Assembly (NCBI RefSeq): GCF_002871795.1
Contig: NZ_PNHL01000001.1
Coordinates: 315,990-339,001, forward strand
DNA: 23,012 nucleotides
Direction of reading: 5' to 3'
From: Brachybacterium sp. UMB0905
Lineage (GTDB): Bacteria; Actinomycetota; Actinomycetes; Actinomycetales; Dermabacteraceae
The position numbers and the translations under genes were made by a program. The notes beneath the pieces were generated by a model. The model had not been told where the DNA came from, made no database searches, and saw nothing but the letters and a program-made list of their open reading frames with translations. Shown here in pieces: positions 7,228 through 15,076 of this stretch; position 1 is the stretch's first letter; every line of letters begins with the position of its first letter.

Positions 7228-8631
7228 GTGAAAGCATCAACCACCTCCTCCTCGGCCTCGACGCGGTCGCGCAACCCGCTGACCGCGATAGCCCGCATCC
7301 CCTTCGGCTGGCAGGTCCTGATCGGCCTCGTCCTCGGCATCGTCCTCGGTCTCGTCGCCGCCCAGATGGGCCCGGTCGCCGAGACCGAGGCGAACCCCGA
7401 CGGCGCGAACTGGCTGACCACCACGCTGGACACCATCGGCACCATCTTCGTGACGCTGCTCAAGGCGCTCGTGCCGCCGCTGATCTTCCTCGCAATCGTC
7501 ACCTCGATCGCGAACCTGCGCGGCGTGACCGGCGCGGCCCGCCTGGCCGCCCAGACGCTCCTGTGGTTCGGCATCACCTCGCTGATCGCCGTGCTGATCG
7601 GCATCGGCCTGGGGGTCCTCACCTCCCCCGGCACGAACTCCGGCGTGGACGCCTCCGCGGCGCAGGCCTCGAGCACACAGGGCGGCTGGATGGACTTCCT
7701 GCGCGGCCTCGTGCCCACGAACTTCCTGGGCATCACCGGCTCCGCGGGCGATGACGGCTCGGTGAGCCTCAGCTTCAACGCCCTGCAGATCCTCGTCATC
7801 TCCATCGCGGTGGGCATCGCCGCGCTCAAGGTCGGCGAGAAGGCCGAGCCATTCCTCAAGATCACCGCCTCCGGACTCGAGATCGTCCAGAAGCTGCTGT
7901 GGTGGGTGATCCGCCTGGCGCCGATCGGCACCGTCGGCCTGCTGGGCACGGCCGTGGCCAGCTATGGCTGGGATGCCATCGGGCAGCTGGGGGTGTTCAC
8001 CCTGGATGTGTACGTCGGGATGCTCATCGTGCTGCTGGTGGTCTACCCGGTGCTGCTGAAGCTCAACGGCCTGTCCATCGGCTCCTTCTTCCGCGGTGTC
8101 TGGCCGGCGACGTCGCTGGGCTTCGTCTCCCGCAGCTCGCTGGGCACCATGCCGATGACGCAGACCGTCACCGAGCGCATGGGCGTGCCGCGCCACTACG
8201 CCTCCTTCGCGATCCCGCTGGGGGCGACGACGAAGATGGACGGCTGCGCCGCGATCTACCCCGCGCTGGCCGCGATCTTCGTGGCGAACTTCTACGGCGT
8301 GCCGCTGCAGATCACGCACTACCTGCTGATCGTGCTGGTCGCGGTGCTGGGCTCGGCGGCGACCGCGGGCATGACCGGCGCGACCGTCATGCTCACCCTG
8401 ACGCTGTCCACCCTGGGGCTGCCGCTCGAGGGCGTGGGCCTGCTGCTGGCGGTCGACCCGATCCTGGACATGGGCCGCACCGCCCTGAACGTCACCGGCC
8501 AGTCCCTCGTGGGCGTCATCGTGGCCAAGCGCGAGAAGATCCTGGACCAGGCGGAGTACGACGCCGCCCGGCACCGCGCCTTCTCCACCGAGCCGGCCGA
8601 ACCCGCCCCGGAGCCGAGCGCAACTGCCTGA
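7228..8631 (+). CDS. DAACS/SLC1-family amino acid or dicarboxylate carrier
   Basis: The 467-residue protein has the complete glutamate-transporter fold signature. HP1 is SSLGTMP (303-309), TM7 is ATTKMDG (333-339), HP2 is TAGMTGATVML (379-389) and TM8 is DPILDMGRTALNVTG (410-424). Compared with GltPh, Asp390, Asp394, Arg397 and Asn401 are kept as Asp410, Asp414, Arg417 and Asn421. The sodium ligands Asn310 and Asp405 are instead Lys336 and Gln425, and Thr314 is Cys340. Arg417 argues for an acidic or zwitterionic substrate, but the cation site changes make classic three-sodium glutamate uptake doubtful. A TcyP-like cystine carrier is one alternative. The GTG start at 7228 is supported by the promoter spacing, not by a ribosome-binding site. 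Confidence 0.88.
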   Translation: MKASTTSSSASTRSRNPLTAIARIPFGWQVLIGLVLGIVLGLVAAQMGPVAETEANPDGANWLTTTLDTIGTIFVTLLKALVPPLIFLAIVTSIANLRGVTGAARLAAQTLLWFGITSLIAVLIGIGLGVLTSPGTNSGVDASAAQASSTQGGWMDFLRGLVPTNFLGITGSAGDDGSVSLSFNALQILVISIAVGIAALKVGEKAEPFLKITASGLEIVQKLLWWVIRLAPIGTVGLLGTAVASYGWDAIGQLGVFTLDVYVGMLIVLLVVYPVLLKLNGLSIGSFFRGVWPATSLGFVSRSSLGTMPMTQTVTERMGVPRHYASFAIPLGATTKMDGCAAIYPALAAIFVANFYGVPLQITHYLLIVLVAVLGSAATAGMTGATVMLTLTLSTLGLPLEGVGLLLAVDPILDMGRTALNVTGQSLVGVIVAKREKILDQAEYDAARHRAFSTEPAEPAPEPSATA

Positions 8632-8653
8632 CCCCCGGCCCTTTCCCACAGAC

Positions 8654-8702
8654 CGCTGCGAAATCGTGGGAATGAGGTAGTCATTTCCACGATTTCGCAG
8701 CG
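8654..8702. repeat. Long hairpin, family A, 3' of the DAACS gene
   Basis: Arms of 22 bases (8654-8675 and 8681-8702) pair with a single G-T wobble around the loop GGTAG. The stem is CGCTGCGAAATCGTGG at its foot, sharing GCTGCGAA with 5394-5446. It begins 22 bases after the DAACS stop and probably ends or protects that transcript. The remaining 231 bases to the next gene show nothing else. Confidence 0.85.
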
Positions 8703-8933
8703 GGATCCGCGACGGGCGGGAGCGCAGAGCGGGCGGCGCGGGGCGGTGCGGCGGAGCGATGGGTCGTGTGCCGACGGGGTGGGGTGCGGCACCACCGGGG
8801 GCCTGCGCCTTCCGTGCACCGCGCGTCCCCGGCTACAGTGCCCTCGTCCCCGCGGCCCCGTCGGCCGCCCCGCAGTGCATCTACCTCGGGTCCACCCGGA
8901 CCGTCCAAGGCGGCACCGACCGTCAGGAGCTTC

Positions 8934-10373
8934 GTGAGCGCGCAGCACAGCACCCCCGCCCCCAGCTCCTCCCGCACTGATTCCGGCGCCCCACGCACGG
9001 CCCCATCGGCCTCCGGCACTCCGCCGTCGGCCCCGCGCACTGCACCGTCGGCCCCGAACTCCCCGGACGCTCCGGACGCTCCGCATTCCCCGCGCTCCCC
9101 GATCACGCTGCGGCGCGCGGCCGGTGCCGCCTACTTCCCCATCGCGTTCATCGCTCGCTTCCCCTTCGCGATGATGGTTGTGGGCACCATGACCCTGGTC
9201 GTCGCGGCGCGCGGCTCGATCGCGCTGGGCGGCTGGAACGCGGCGGTGCTGGGGCTCGGCTCGGCGCTCGTCGGCCCGCTGCTGGGCTTCTTCGCCGACC
9301 GCTTCGGGCAGCGCCCAGTGCTGCTGCTCGCCGGGACGCTGAACTCCCTGGGTCTGCTGGCCCTCGCGGCGGTCGCCTACAGCTCACTGCCGGATACGGT
9401 GGTGCTCGCCGTCGGGTTCCTCATCGGCGCGACGTCCCCGCAGATCGGCCCGTTCTCCCGCACCCGCCTGGTGCATCTGATCCTCACGCGGCTGCCCGAG
9501 CCGCGGCGTGCGAGGACATTGAACGCAACGATGGGCTACGAGTCCGCGGCCGATGAGACCGCCTTCGTGTTCGGGCCCCTGGTGGTGGGTCTGCTCGCGA
9601 CGACCATGACGCCGGTCGCCCCGATGATCGGCGCGGCGGTGCTGACGCTGATCTTCGTCACCGCCTTCGCTCTGCATCCCACCGCCCGCGCCACCCCCGC
9701 AAGCACCGACTCCCCCACCCGCCAGGCTCCCGCGCATGAGCTGCGCTCCCTGCGGATCCTCATCGTCGTCGCCGGGGCGCTCGGTGTAGGGCTGTTCTTC
9801 GGCACCGTCCTCACCTCCCTCACCGCCGTGCTCGCCCAGTCCGGCCGCGCGGATTCCGCGGGGCTGATCTACGGGGTGATGGGCATCGGCTCCACGATCC
9901 TCGCGCTGTCGATCGGCCTGTTCCCGGAGGGTTTCAGCCTGCGTTCCCGCTGGGTGGTGTTCTCCGCGCTCATGCTCGCCTCGATGCTCGGCTTCGCCCG
10001 GGCCGACGGGGTGGGCGGCCTGGTCGCGGCGATGGCAGTGGCGGGCCTCGGCATCGGCCCGACGATCGTGACGCTCTACAGCCTCGCGGCCGAACGCGCA
10101 CCGCAGGGCCGCTCCGCGACCGTGATGACGATGCTGGGCTCGGCCACGATCGTCGGCCAGTCAGCGGCCTCCGCGCTGACCGGAGCGGTCGCCGAGAGCG
10201 CGGGCACGCAGGTGGCGGTGTGGCTCCCGGTGGCGGCGAGCGCGATCGTGGTGCTGTGCGCGGTCCTCAACGCCCTGGGCACCACCCGGCTGATCGAGCA
10301 GGCCGCCCGGCGCGAACACGCGGCGGCGCAGCAGGCGCAGGCCCTCGCGCAGAAGCCCGCCGACCGGCTCTGA
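8934..10373 (+). CDS. MFS transporter
   Basis: This is a major facilitator superfamily permease of 479 residues with two six-segment halves. After a disordered Ser/Thr/Pro/Ala-rich leader (about 1-55), the motif A loop reads GFFADRFGQRP (118-128), with Asp122, Arg123 and Gly125 conserved. The central loop near 250-275 is Pro/Thr-rich. The start is GTG at 8934, with CAGGAG about five bases before it; in-frame sequence further upstream codes an implausible Pro/Arg-rich extension. It is convergent with the epimerase gene, with only nine bases between the stops and no hairpin. The substrate cannot be told from the sequence. Drug or metabolite efflux is the common role of this type, but that is a guess. 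Confidence 0.85.
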   Translation: MSAQHSTPAPSSSRTDSGAPRTAPSASGTPPSAPRTAPSAPNSPDAPDAPHSPRSPITLRRAAGAAYFPIAFIARFPFAMMVVGTMTLVVAARGSIALGGWNAAVLGLGSALVGPLLGFFADRFGQRPVLLLAGTLNSLGLLALAAVAYSSLPDTVVLAVGFLIGATSPQIGPFSRTRLVHLILTRLPEPRRARTLNATMGYESAADETAFVFGPLVVGLLATTMTPVAPMIGAAVLTLIFVTAFALHPTARATPASTDSPTRQAPAHELRSLRILIVVAGALGVGLFFGTVLTSLTAVLAQSGRADSAGLIYGVMGIGSTILALSIGLFPEGFSLRSRWVVFSALMLASMLGFARADGVGGLVAAMAVAGLGIGPTIVTLYSLAAERAPQGRSATVMTMLGSATIVGQSAASALTGAVAESAGTQVAVWLPVAASAIVVLCAVLNALGTTRLIEQAARREHAAAQQAQALAQKPADRL

Positions 10374-10382
10374 CCACCCGCC

Positions 10383-11753
10383 TCAGCGCCACAGCACGTG
10401 CGCGAGCGCCTCGCGCAGGCGCGGATGCGCCACCTCCATCCCGCTCGCGCGCAGGCGCGCCCCGGAGACCTTCTGGTCGGTGCGGATCAGCTCGTCGGCC
10501 CCCTCGCCGAGCGCCAGGCGCGGCCCGATCGGCGGCACCGGCACCAGGGCTGGACGGTGCAGCGCCCGGCCCAGCTCCCGGGCGAAGGTCGCGGCGTCCA
10601 CCGGGTCCGGGGCGACCGTGTTCACGGGGCCCTCGAGCGCGGGCTCCAGAACAGCGTGCGTATAGGCGCGCACCATGTCGTCCAGCGTGATCCAGGACAG
10701 CATCGCCTCCGGCGCGGTGAGGCGCCCGCCCATGCCCAGCCAGAACAGCGGCAGCTGAGGCAGGAGGGAGCCGCCGCCGTCGGAGAGCACCAGCGGTGTG
10801 CGCAGCAGGGCGAGGCGCACATCCTTCCGAACGCCGCCGGCCGCGGCCTCCCAGTCGCGCACCACGTCGGCGAGGAACCCGTCCCCGGGGGCCGACGCCT
10901 CGGTGAGCAGCTCTCCGGGCCGGCGCGGCCCATATATCCCCACGGCGCTCGCCTGGATGAGGGCCGACGGGCCCTCGCGCATCCCCGCGAGGGTGCGGGC
11001 CAGCAGCTCGGTGCCCTGGATCCGGGAGTCGCGGATCTCGCGCTGCGCCGACGCGGTCCAGCGGGTGGCGATCGACCGGCCGGCGAGGTTCACCACCGCA
11101 TCCACGCCCTCGAGGTCCGCGACATCCAGGCGGCCGGACTGCGGGTCCCAGGCGATCTCCCCCTCCCTGGCGCTCTGGCCCCGGCGCATGCGCAGCACCC
11201 GGTGCCCGCCGGTCTCCAGCAGCGCCGCGAGCTGCGTACCGATGAGTCCCGAGGAGCCGGTGATCGCCACGGTGCGGCGCGGGACGTGAGCGAAGCGAGC
11301 GTGGAAGGCGAGGTCCTCGCGCAGCTGGCGGGTGCGGAAGGCGAGGAGGCGGCGCACCCGCTGCGTGACCAGCGGCTCGAGAGCCCGCAGGGCGCGGGGC
11401 AGCTCGATCTCGATCGCATCGTGCACGATGCTGGCCGCAGGCCCGTCGGCGCTGACCTGGTGCTCGTGGCGCCAGGTGCGCCAGGGGCCGCTGGCCTGCT
11501 GGTCCACGAAACGGCCTGCGGCGGGATCACCCTGGGCGTGATGCAGCACCCAGGCCGGGCGCAGCAGGTCTGGCAGCAGTGCGGGACCCAGGTGGGCGCC
11601 CACCACGCGCCCGGCGCGCATGCCGCCCTCGGCCGGGTCATCCAGGGTGGCGAGTCCGGGCGGGGTCAGGCGCACCACGGCGCCGGGGCGGTCGAGCCAC
11701 TCCAGCACCTCGCGGGCGGGACGGGCGATGCGGGCGGTGGAGCGGATCTGCAC
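10383..11753 (-). CDS. TIGR01777-family NAD(P)-binding epimerase with N-terminal SRPBCC-like domain
   Basis: The 456-residue protein appears to have three parts. Residues 1-150 resemble an SRPBCC (polyketide cyclase/START-like) domain. The extended SDR domain starts at about 160, with the dinucleotide motif GSSGLIG at 166-172. The SAVGIYG segment (269-275) carries the active-site Tyr274. A DUF1731-like C-terminus follows, ending near QKVSGARLRASGM and HPRLREAL. The fusion is common in actinobacterial members of this group. The substrate is unknown; the E. coli relative is YfcH. The GTG at 11753 has GGGAGG five to six bases upstream and starts the conserved region, whereas the open frame continues 49 codons further without homology-like sequence. 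Confidence 0.85.
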   Translation of the reverse strand: MQIRSTARIARPAREVLEWLDRPGAVVRLTPPGLATLDDPAEGGMRAGRVVGAHLGPALLPDLLRPAWVLHHAQGDPAAGRFVDQQASGPWRTWRHEHQVSADGPAASIVHDAIEIELPRALRALEPLVTQRVRRLLAFRTRQLREDLAFHARFAHVPRRTVAITGSSGLIGTQLAALLETGGHRVLRMRRGQSAREGEIAWDPQSGRLDVADLEGVDAVVNLAGRSIATRWTASAQREIRDSRIQGTELLARTLAGMREGPSALIQASAVGIYGPRRPGELLTEASAPGDGFLADVVRDWEAAAGGVRKDVRLALLRTPLVLSDGGGSLLPQLPLFWLGMGGRLTAPEAMLSWITLDDMVRAYTHAVLEPALEGPVNTVAPDPVDAATFARELGRALHRPALVPVPPIGPRLALGEGADELIRTDQKVSGARLRASGMEVAHPRLREALAHVLWR

Positions 11754-11871
11754 AGGACCTCCCTGGGGTGACGGGACCACCACGCTACGCGGCCGCGCTC
11801 TGCGGCGTGCGACGGGCGGCGCCTCACCGCCCTGCCTGCACGCCCCGCCGGGGATCCGGCCGAGCATGCGA

Positions 11872-11961
11872 CGACCCCTCGTGCACCTGCCAGAGCCCAC
11901 CTGCCCTTGCTGCCGTCAGGCCCTGGGGGAGTTCGGAAGGATGACACCGCACGAGGGGTCG
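11872..11961 (-). ncRNA. ffs: Small signal recognition particle RNA (4.5S)
   Basis: Read on the minus strand, this 90-base element is closed by a perfect 13-bp helix, CGACCCCTCGTGC with GCACGAGGGGTCG. It contains the SRP core in order: CTCCCCCAGGGCC, a tetraloop, GGCAGCAAGGG, then GGGCTCTGGCAGGTGC. The asymmetric AGCA side of the Ffh-binding loop is intact. The apical tetraloop is UGAC (11915-11918), whereas the common bacterial form is GGAA. A TACAGT -10 box ends seven bases before the proposed 5' end. The RNA pairs with Ffh for co-translational membrane targeting. No T-run terminator is seen after the helix, so the 3' end is set by base pairing only. Confidence 0.93.
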
Positions 11962-11967
11962 CGTGCC

Positions 11968-11973
11968 ACTGTA
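11968..11973 (-). promoter_or_regulatory. -10 box of the SRP RNA gene
   Basis: TACAGT on the minus strand stands about seven bases upstream of the first base of the closing helix, the right distance for transcription to start there. The -35 region 17 bases further up (TGCCGC) is a poor match. Confidence 0.55.
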
Positions 11974-12009
11974 CCGAACCAGCCCGGTCCGCGGCACGTC
12001 GGCCAGCTG

Positions 12010-12072
12010 TGATGTGCGCGGAACGGCCCCTGATGTGAGCGGGGCGGCCTCCGATGTGCGCGGGACGGCGCG
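12010..12072. repeat. Three tandem 21-bp repeats upstream of the first AGCS gene
   Basis: Units at 12010-12030, 12031-12051 and 12052-12072 share the pattern yGATGTGmGCGGrrCGGC. They sit between the SRP RNA promoter and the AGCS gene. The rest of the gap to 12264 holds a weak GTGACCGAT...ATCAGTC dyad near 12111-12131, a possible -10 TACTGT (12175-12180), and the ribosome-binding site TTGGAG before 12265. The short reading frame across the repeats also crosses the SRP RNA and is not credible. Confidence 0.7.
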
Positions 12073-12264
12073 AGAGCCAGTGCCGTCCGGTCGGCCCGAC
12101 ACGACGGCCAGTGACCGATTGGTATCAGTCGCGTAACAGCCCGTAGGAACTCCCCACCGGGACCTTTGTCGCGCTACTGTGCGGTCAGGCCCACCTGGTG
12201 ATCACGCTCACAGAGGCGCGCGATCCCCCGTCGGCCTCCCGTCCCCACTCCCCTTGGAGCGTCC

Positions 12265-13815
12265 ATGTTCGACACCCTGATCACCGGGGCCAACAACCTG
12301 GTGTGGTCACTGCCGCTGGTGGGTCTGCTGCTTCTCGCCGGCCTGTACTTCTCGCTGCGCACCCTGTTCGTGCAGGTGCGCGGCCTCCCCGACATGCTCA
12401 CGCAGCTCAGCCGCGGCGAGTCCTCGCCCGACGGCACAAGCTCCTTCCAGTCGCTCATGATCTCCCTGGCCGGCCGCGTCGGCATGGGCAACATCGGCGG
12501 CGTGGCCACCGCGATCGCGCTCGGCGGTCCCGGGGCCGTGTTCTGGATGTGGTTGATCGCCTTCCTGGGCGCCTCCACCTCCTTCATCGAGTGCACCCTG
12601 GGCCAGATCTACAAGGAGAAGGACCAGGACACCGGCGAGTACCGCGGCGGCCCCGCGTACTACATCGAGAAGGCCTTCAAGCACACCTCGGCCCGTGGAT
12701 TCTTCCTCGCCTACGCGATCGTGTTCGCGGTGGTCACCATCGTCGCGATGTGCTTCTTCCTGCCGGGCGTGCAGGCCAACGGTATGGCGTCGGCTGCGTA
12801 CGAGGCCTGGGGCCTGCCCCACTGGATCAGCGCCGTGGCCGTGCTCATCCTGCTGTCCTTCATCATCGTCGGCGGCATCAAGCGCATCGCCCAGTTCGCG
12901 GTGATGGTGGTGCCGGTGATGGCGGCGCTGTACATCCTGCTGGCGACCATCGTGTTCTTCGTGAACTTCGACCAGATCCCGCACGTTTTCGGTCTGATCT
13001 TCTCCAGCGCCTTCGGGGCGAACGCCGTGTTCGGCGCGATCGTGGGCAAGGCCGTGGAGATGGGCGTCAAGCGCGGGCTGTACTCCAATGAGGCCGGCCA
13101 GGGCACCGGTCCGCATGCGGCCGCTGCGGCGGAGGTCTCGCACCCGGCCAAGCAGGGCTACGCCCAGTCCTTCGCGGTGTACGTGGACACCCTGTTCGTC
13201 TGCACCGCGACCGCCTTCCTGATCATCTCCACCGACATGTACCAGGTGTTCAAGGTCAACGCCGCCGGCGAGGAGGAGTCGATCTACCCGGGGTCGATCC
13301 CCGAGGGCACCGACTACGGTCCCGAGTTCGCGCAGAACGGCTTCGAGTCCGTGTTCGCGGGCCTGGGCCCCACCTTCGTGGCGGTGGCGCTGTTCTTCTT
13401 CGCCTTCACCACCGTGGTGGCCTACTACTACATGGCCGAGGTGAACCTCACCTACCTCAACCGCTGGATCCCCAACAAGATGCTGCGCCAGGTGCTGGTG
13501 CGCATCCTGCAGGCTCTGATCCTTGTGGCCGTGGTGTTCGGCGCGACCACCCAGACCGGTACCGCATGGACCCTGGGCGATATCGGCGTGGGGGCCATGG
13601 CCTGGCTGAACGTGGTGGCGATCCTCATCCTGCAGGGCCCGGCCCTGAAGGCCCTGAAGGACTACCACGCGCAGAAGAAGGCCGGGAAGGACCCGCAGTT
13701 CGACCCGCGTCCGCTGGGCATCAAGAACGCCGAGTTCTGGGAGCTGCGGGCCGATGGCCTGGTGCGCCAGGGCGAGACCGGGGAGGAGCTGGCCCAGAGG
13801 GCCGAGGGGCACTGA
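12265..13815 (+). CDS. AGCS-family sodium:amino acid (alanine/glycine) symporter, copy 1
   Basis: The 516-residue inner-membrane carrier is of AlsT/DagA type. The family signature is complete: GNIGGVATAIALGGPGAVFW begins near residue 75, then LGASTSFIECTLGQIYK, GGPAYYIEKAF, and GLYSNEAGQGTGPHAAAAAE. About ten to eleven hydrophobic segments are visible. The ATG at 12265 has TTGGAG seven bases upstream. A strong terminator follows. Alanine or glycine with sodium is the family norm; the exact amino acid is not shown. A close paralogue lies at 19367-21121, and the two share long identical stretches such as FFFAFTT and the DIGVGAMAWLN segment. No glycine riboswitch is recognisable upstream. Confidence 0.93.
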   Translation: MFDTLITGANNLVWSLPLVGLLLLAGLYFSLRTLFVQVRGLPDMLTQLSRGESSPDGTSSFQSLMISLAGRVGMGNIGGVATAIALGGPGAVFWMWLIAFLGASTSFIECTLGQIYKEKDQDTGEYRGGPAYYIEKAFKHTSARGFFLAYAIVFAVVTIVAMCFFLPGVQANGMASAAYEAWGLPHWISAVAVLILLSFIIVGGIKRIAQFAVMVVPVMAALYILLATIVFFVNFDQIPHVFGLIFSSAFGANAVFGAIVGKAVEMGVKRGLYSNEAGQGTGPHAAAAAEVSHPAKQGYAQSFAVYVDTLFVCTATAFLIISTDMYQVFKVNAAGEEESIYPGSIPEGTDYGPEFAQNGFESVFAGLGPTFVAVALFFFAFTTVVAYYYMAEVNLTYLNRWIPNKMLRQVLVRILQALILVAVVFGATTQTGTAWTLGDIGVGAMAWLNVVAILILQGPALKALKDYHAQKKAGKDPQFDPRPLGIKNAEFWELRADGLVRQGETGEELAQRAEGH

Positions 13816-13838
13816 CTCCGACTCCTACCCCAGCACAG

Positions 13839-13883
13839 AACGCAGCAGCCCGTCCCGCGGACCGCGGGGCGGGCTGCTGCGTT
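13839..13883 (+). terminator. Intrinsic terminator after AGCS copy 1
   Basis: The sequence folds into one stem of about 22 pairs. The outer arm AACGCAGCAGCCCG pairs with CGGGCTGCTGCGTT, and the inner CCCGCGG pairs with CCGCGGG. It starts 24 bases after the stop and separates the gene from the convergent MerR-type gene, so it may serve both strands. Confidence 0.85.
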
Positions 13884-13956
13884 GTCACGCGGGACTGGCA
13901 GGGGGCGAGCCGACGGCCCTGGTCAGCCGGTGGCGGCCAGCTGCGGGGGTGCCGGG

Positions 13957-14670
13957 TCAGTCGGCGGGGTCGGCTTCGGCGACGTCGGCTTCAGCGGTGT
14001 CGGTGCCGTACTCGGCAATGTCGTCCTCGACGGGTGCGTACAGCGGGGGCAGCTCCCCGCCTTCCTCGCGGGCGCAGCGCAGGGCCAGCTCCCGCTGGGC
14101 CATGCGGCGCAGCGTGGACAGCACCGGGTCGACCATCACTGCGCCGACGACCACCCGGTGGATGGCGTCGGCGGAATCCTCGGGCAGGTCCGTGAGGTCC
14201 GCCTGGGCGGCCTTGGACATCGCCTCGGCATAGACATCCATGCGCGCGTCATCCAGCGGGATCTTCGCCTGCTCGCAGGCCTGCCACTGCCAGGCGAGCT
14301 TGTCGATCAGCGGATCGTCCTCCAGGACGCTCCACCCGTGCGCGAGCGCCCAATCGCGGGCACGCGCGGCATCCACCTCCGGGACCGGGGAGGCGCTCTG
14401 CAGAGCCTCCTGAGCGGTGCACAGCACCGTCATGTGGTGCTCCTGCTGCCCCTCGTCGAGGGCCTGGACCACCTTGCGCACCGCAGCGATGCCCAGTCCA
14501 CCCACGATGGTCAAGGCACGGATCAGGCGGATGCGCTCGACATGGGAGTCGTCGTATTCGCTGGAGGTCCGGGTGGTCGGGCGTCCAGGCGAGAGCAGCT
14601 CCTCGCGCAGATAGAACTTGATGGTGCCGACGGGAACGCCGGTACGTTCGGCGACCTCGGATATGCGCAC
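13957..14670 (-). CDS. MerR-family transcriptional regulator
   Basis: The 237-residue protein begins with a MerR winged helix-turn-helix: ISEVAERTGVPVGTIKFYLREELL at 3-26, then the wing with EYDDSHVERIRLI and a linking helix to about 75. The remaining 160 residues are an effector region I cannot assign. It lacks a metal-binding cysteine cluster of the MerR/CueR kind. The tail (about 205-237) is acidic and low-complexity. The GTG at 14670 has AAAGGAG about seven bases upstream. It lies between an AGCS symporter and an ABC exporter. Control of one of these is plausible, and paired direct repeats before its own start suggest autoregulation. Confidence 0.85.
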   Translation of the reverse strand: MRISEVAERTGVPVGTIKFYLREELLSPGRPTTRTSSEYDDSHVERIRLIRALTIVGGLGIAAVRKVVQALDEGQQEHHMTVLCTAQEALQSASPVPEVDAARARDWALAHGWSVLEDDPLIDKLAWQWQACEQAKIPLDDARMDVYAEAMSKAAQADLTDLPEDSADAIHRVVVGAVMVDPVLSTLRRMAQRELALRCAREEGGELPPLYAPVEDDIAEYGTDTAEADVAEADPAD

Positions 14671-14712
14671 CTGTGGGCTCCTTTCGGGCCAGCGGCCCCG
14701 GTGTCAGTTCAC

Positions 14713-14812
14713 CGCAGCTGCTCCACACACCGTGGTGCAGCTGCGAGGCGGTCGGATGCGGGATGTTCACATCACAACACCATCACGGTGCGGAATGCTC
14801 ACATTCCGCACC
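14713..14812. promoter_or_regulatory. Dyads and paired direct repeats upstream of the MerR-type gene
   Basis: Three elements lie here. A dyad CGCAGCTGC...GCAGCTGCG (14713-14745) has inner CCAC/GTGG pairing. A direct repeat of form CGG(A)TGCGGrATGyTCACAT occurs at 14753-14772 and 14786-14804; its 3' ends are 32 bases apart, about three helical turns. The second copy sits in a perfect hairpin, GGTGCGGAATG-CTCA-CATTCCGCACC (14787-14812). The repeats are probable binding sites for the MerR-type protein. The last hairpin could also stop transcription arriving from the ABC genes. Confidence 0.55.
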
Positions 14813-15076
14813 GCCCTCGCGGAGAGAATTCAGCTCAGGCTCACGGAGAGCCTGGGCATACGGTACACAGAAAACGCGCGGCGAGACACCACGCCGCAGT
14901 GCCTGCCCGACGACACCGGCTATGACCTGCAGGTTCCCTCGGCGAGTTACCGACTGGGCGAGATGCGGCCGGATCCATCCGGCGCCGAACACGAGATCTC
15001 AGCAACACATAGCGCTCTGCCCATGCGGGACTTCTGGACACCCGATCACCGGATCGTGACGCTTTCCGAAGAAAAA
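14813..15076. other. Intergenic stretch without a supported gene
   Basis: This stretch lies between the regulator's promoter region and the stop of the second ABC gene. A small hairpin, CAGGCTC-ACGGA-GAGCCTG (14836-14854), is visible. Base composition is less GC-rich than the flanking genes. A plus-strand frame is open throughout, but it has no clear ribosome-binding site and continues far into antisense of the ABC gene, so I do not call it. Confidence 0.5.

Noticed and set aside
12010..12072. CRISPR-like array
   Set aside because: Units are contiguous without spacers, there are only three, and no cas genes are present. The same holds for the array at 21121-21240.
11824..12102. Small minus-strand frame with VPRTS/PLTSG repeats
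   Set aside because: It spans the SRP RNA gene and its promoter; the peptide repeat is a by-product of the 21-bp array.
12073..12264. Possible glycine riboswitch before AGCS copy 1
   Set aside because: I looked for the conserved glycine aptamer core and did not find it here or before copy 2.
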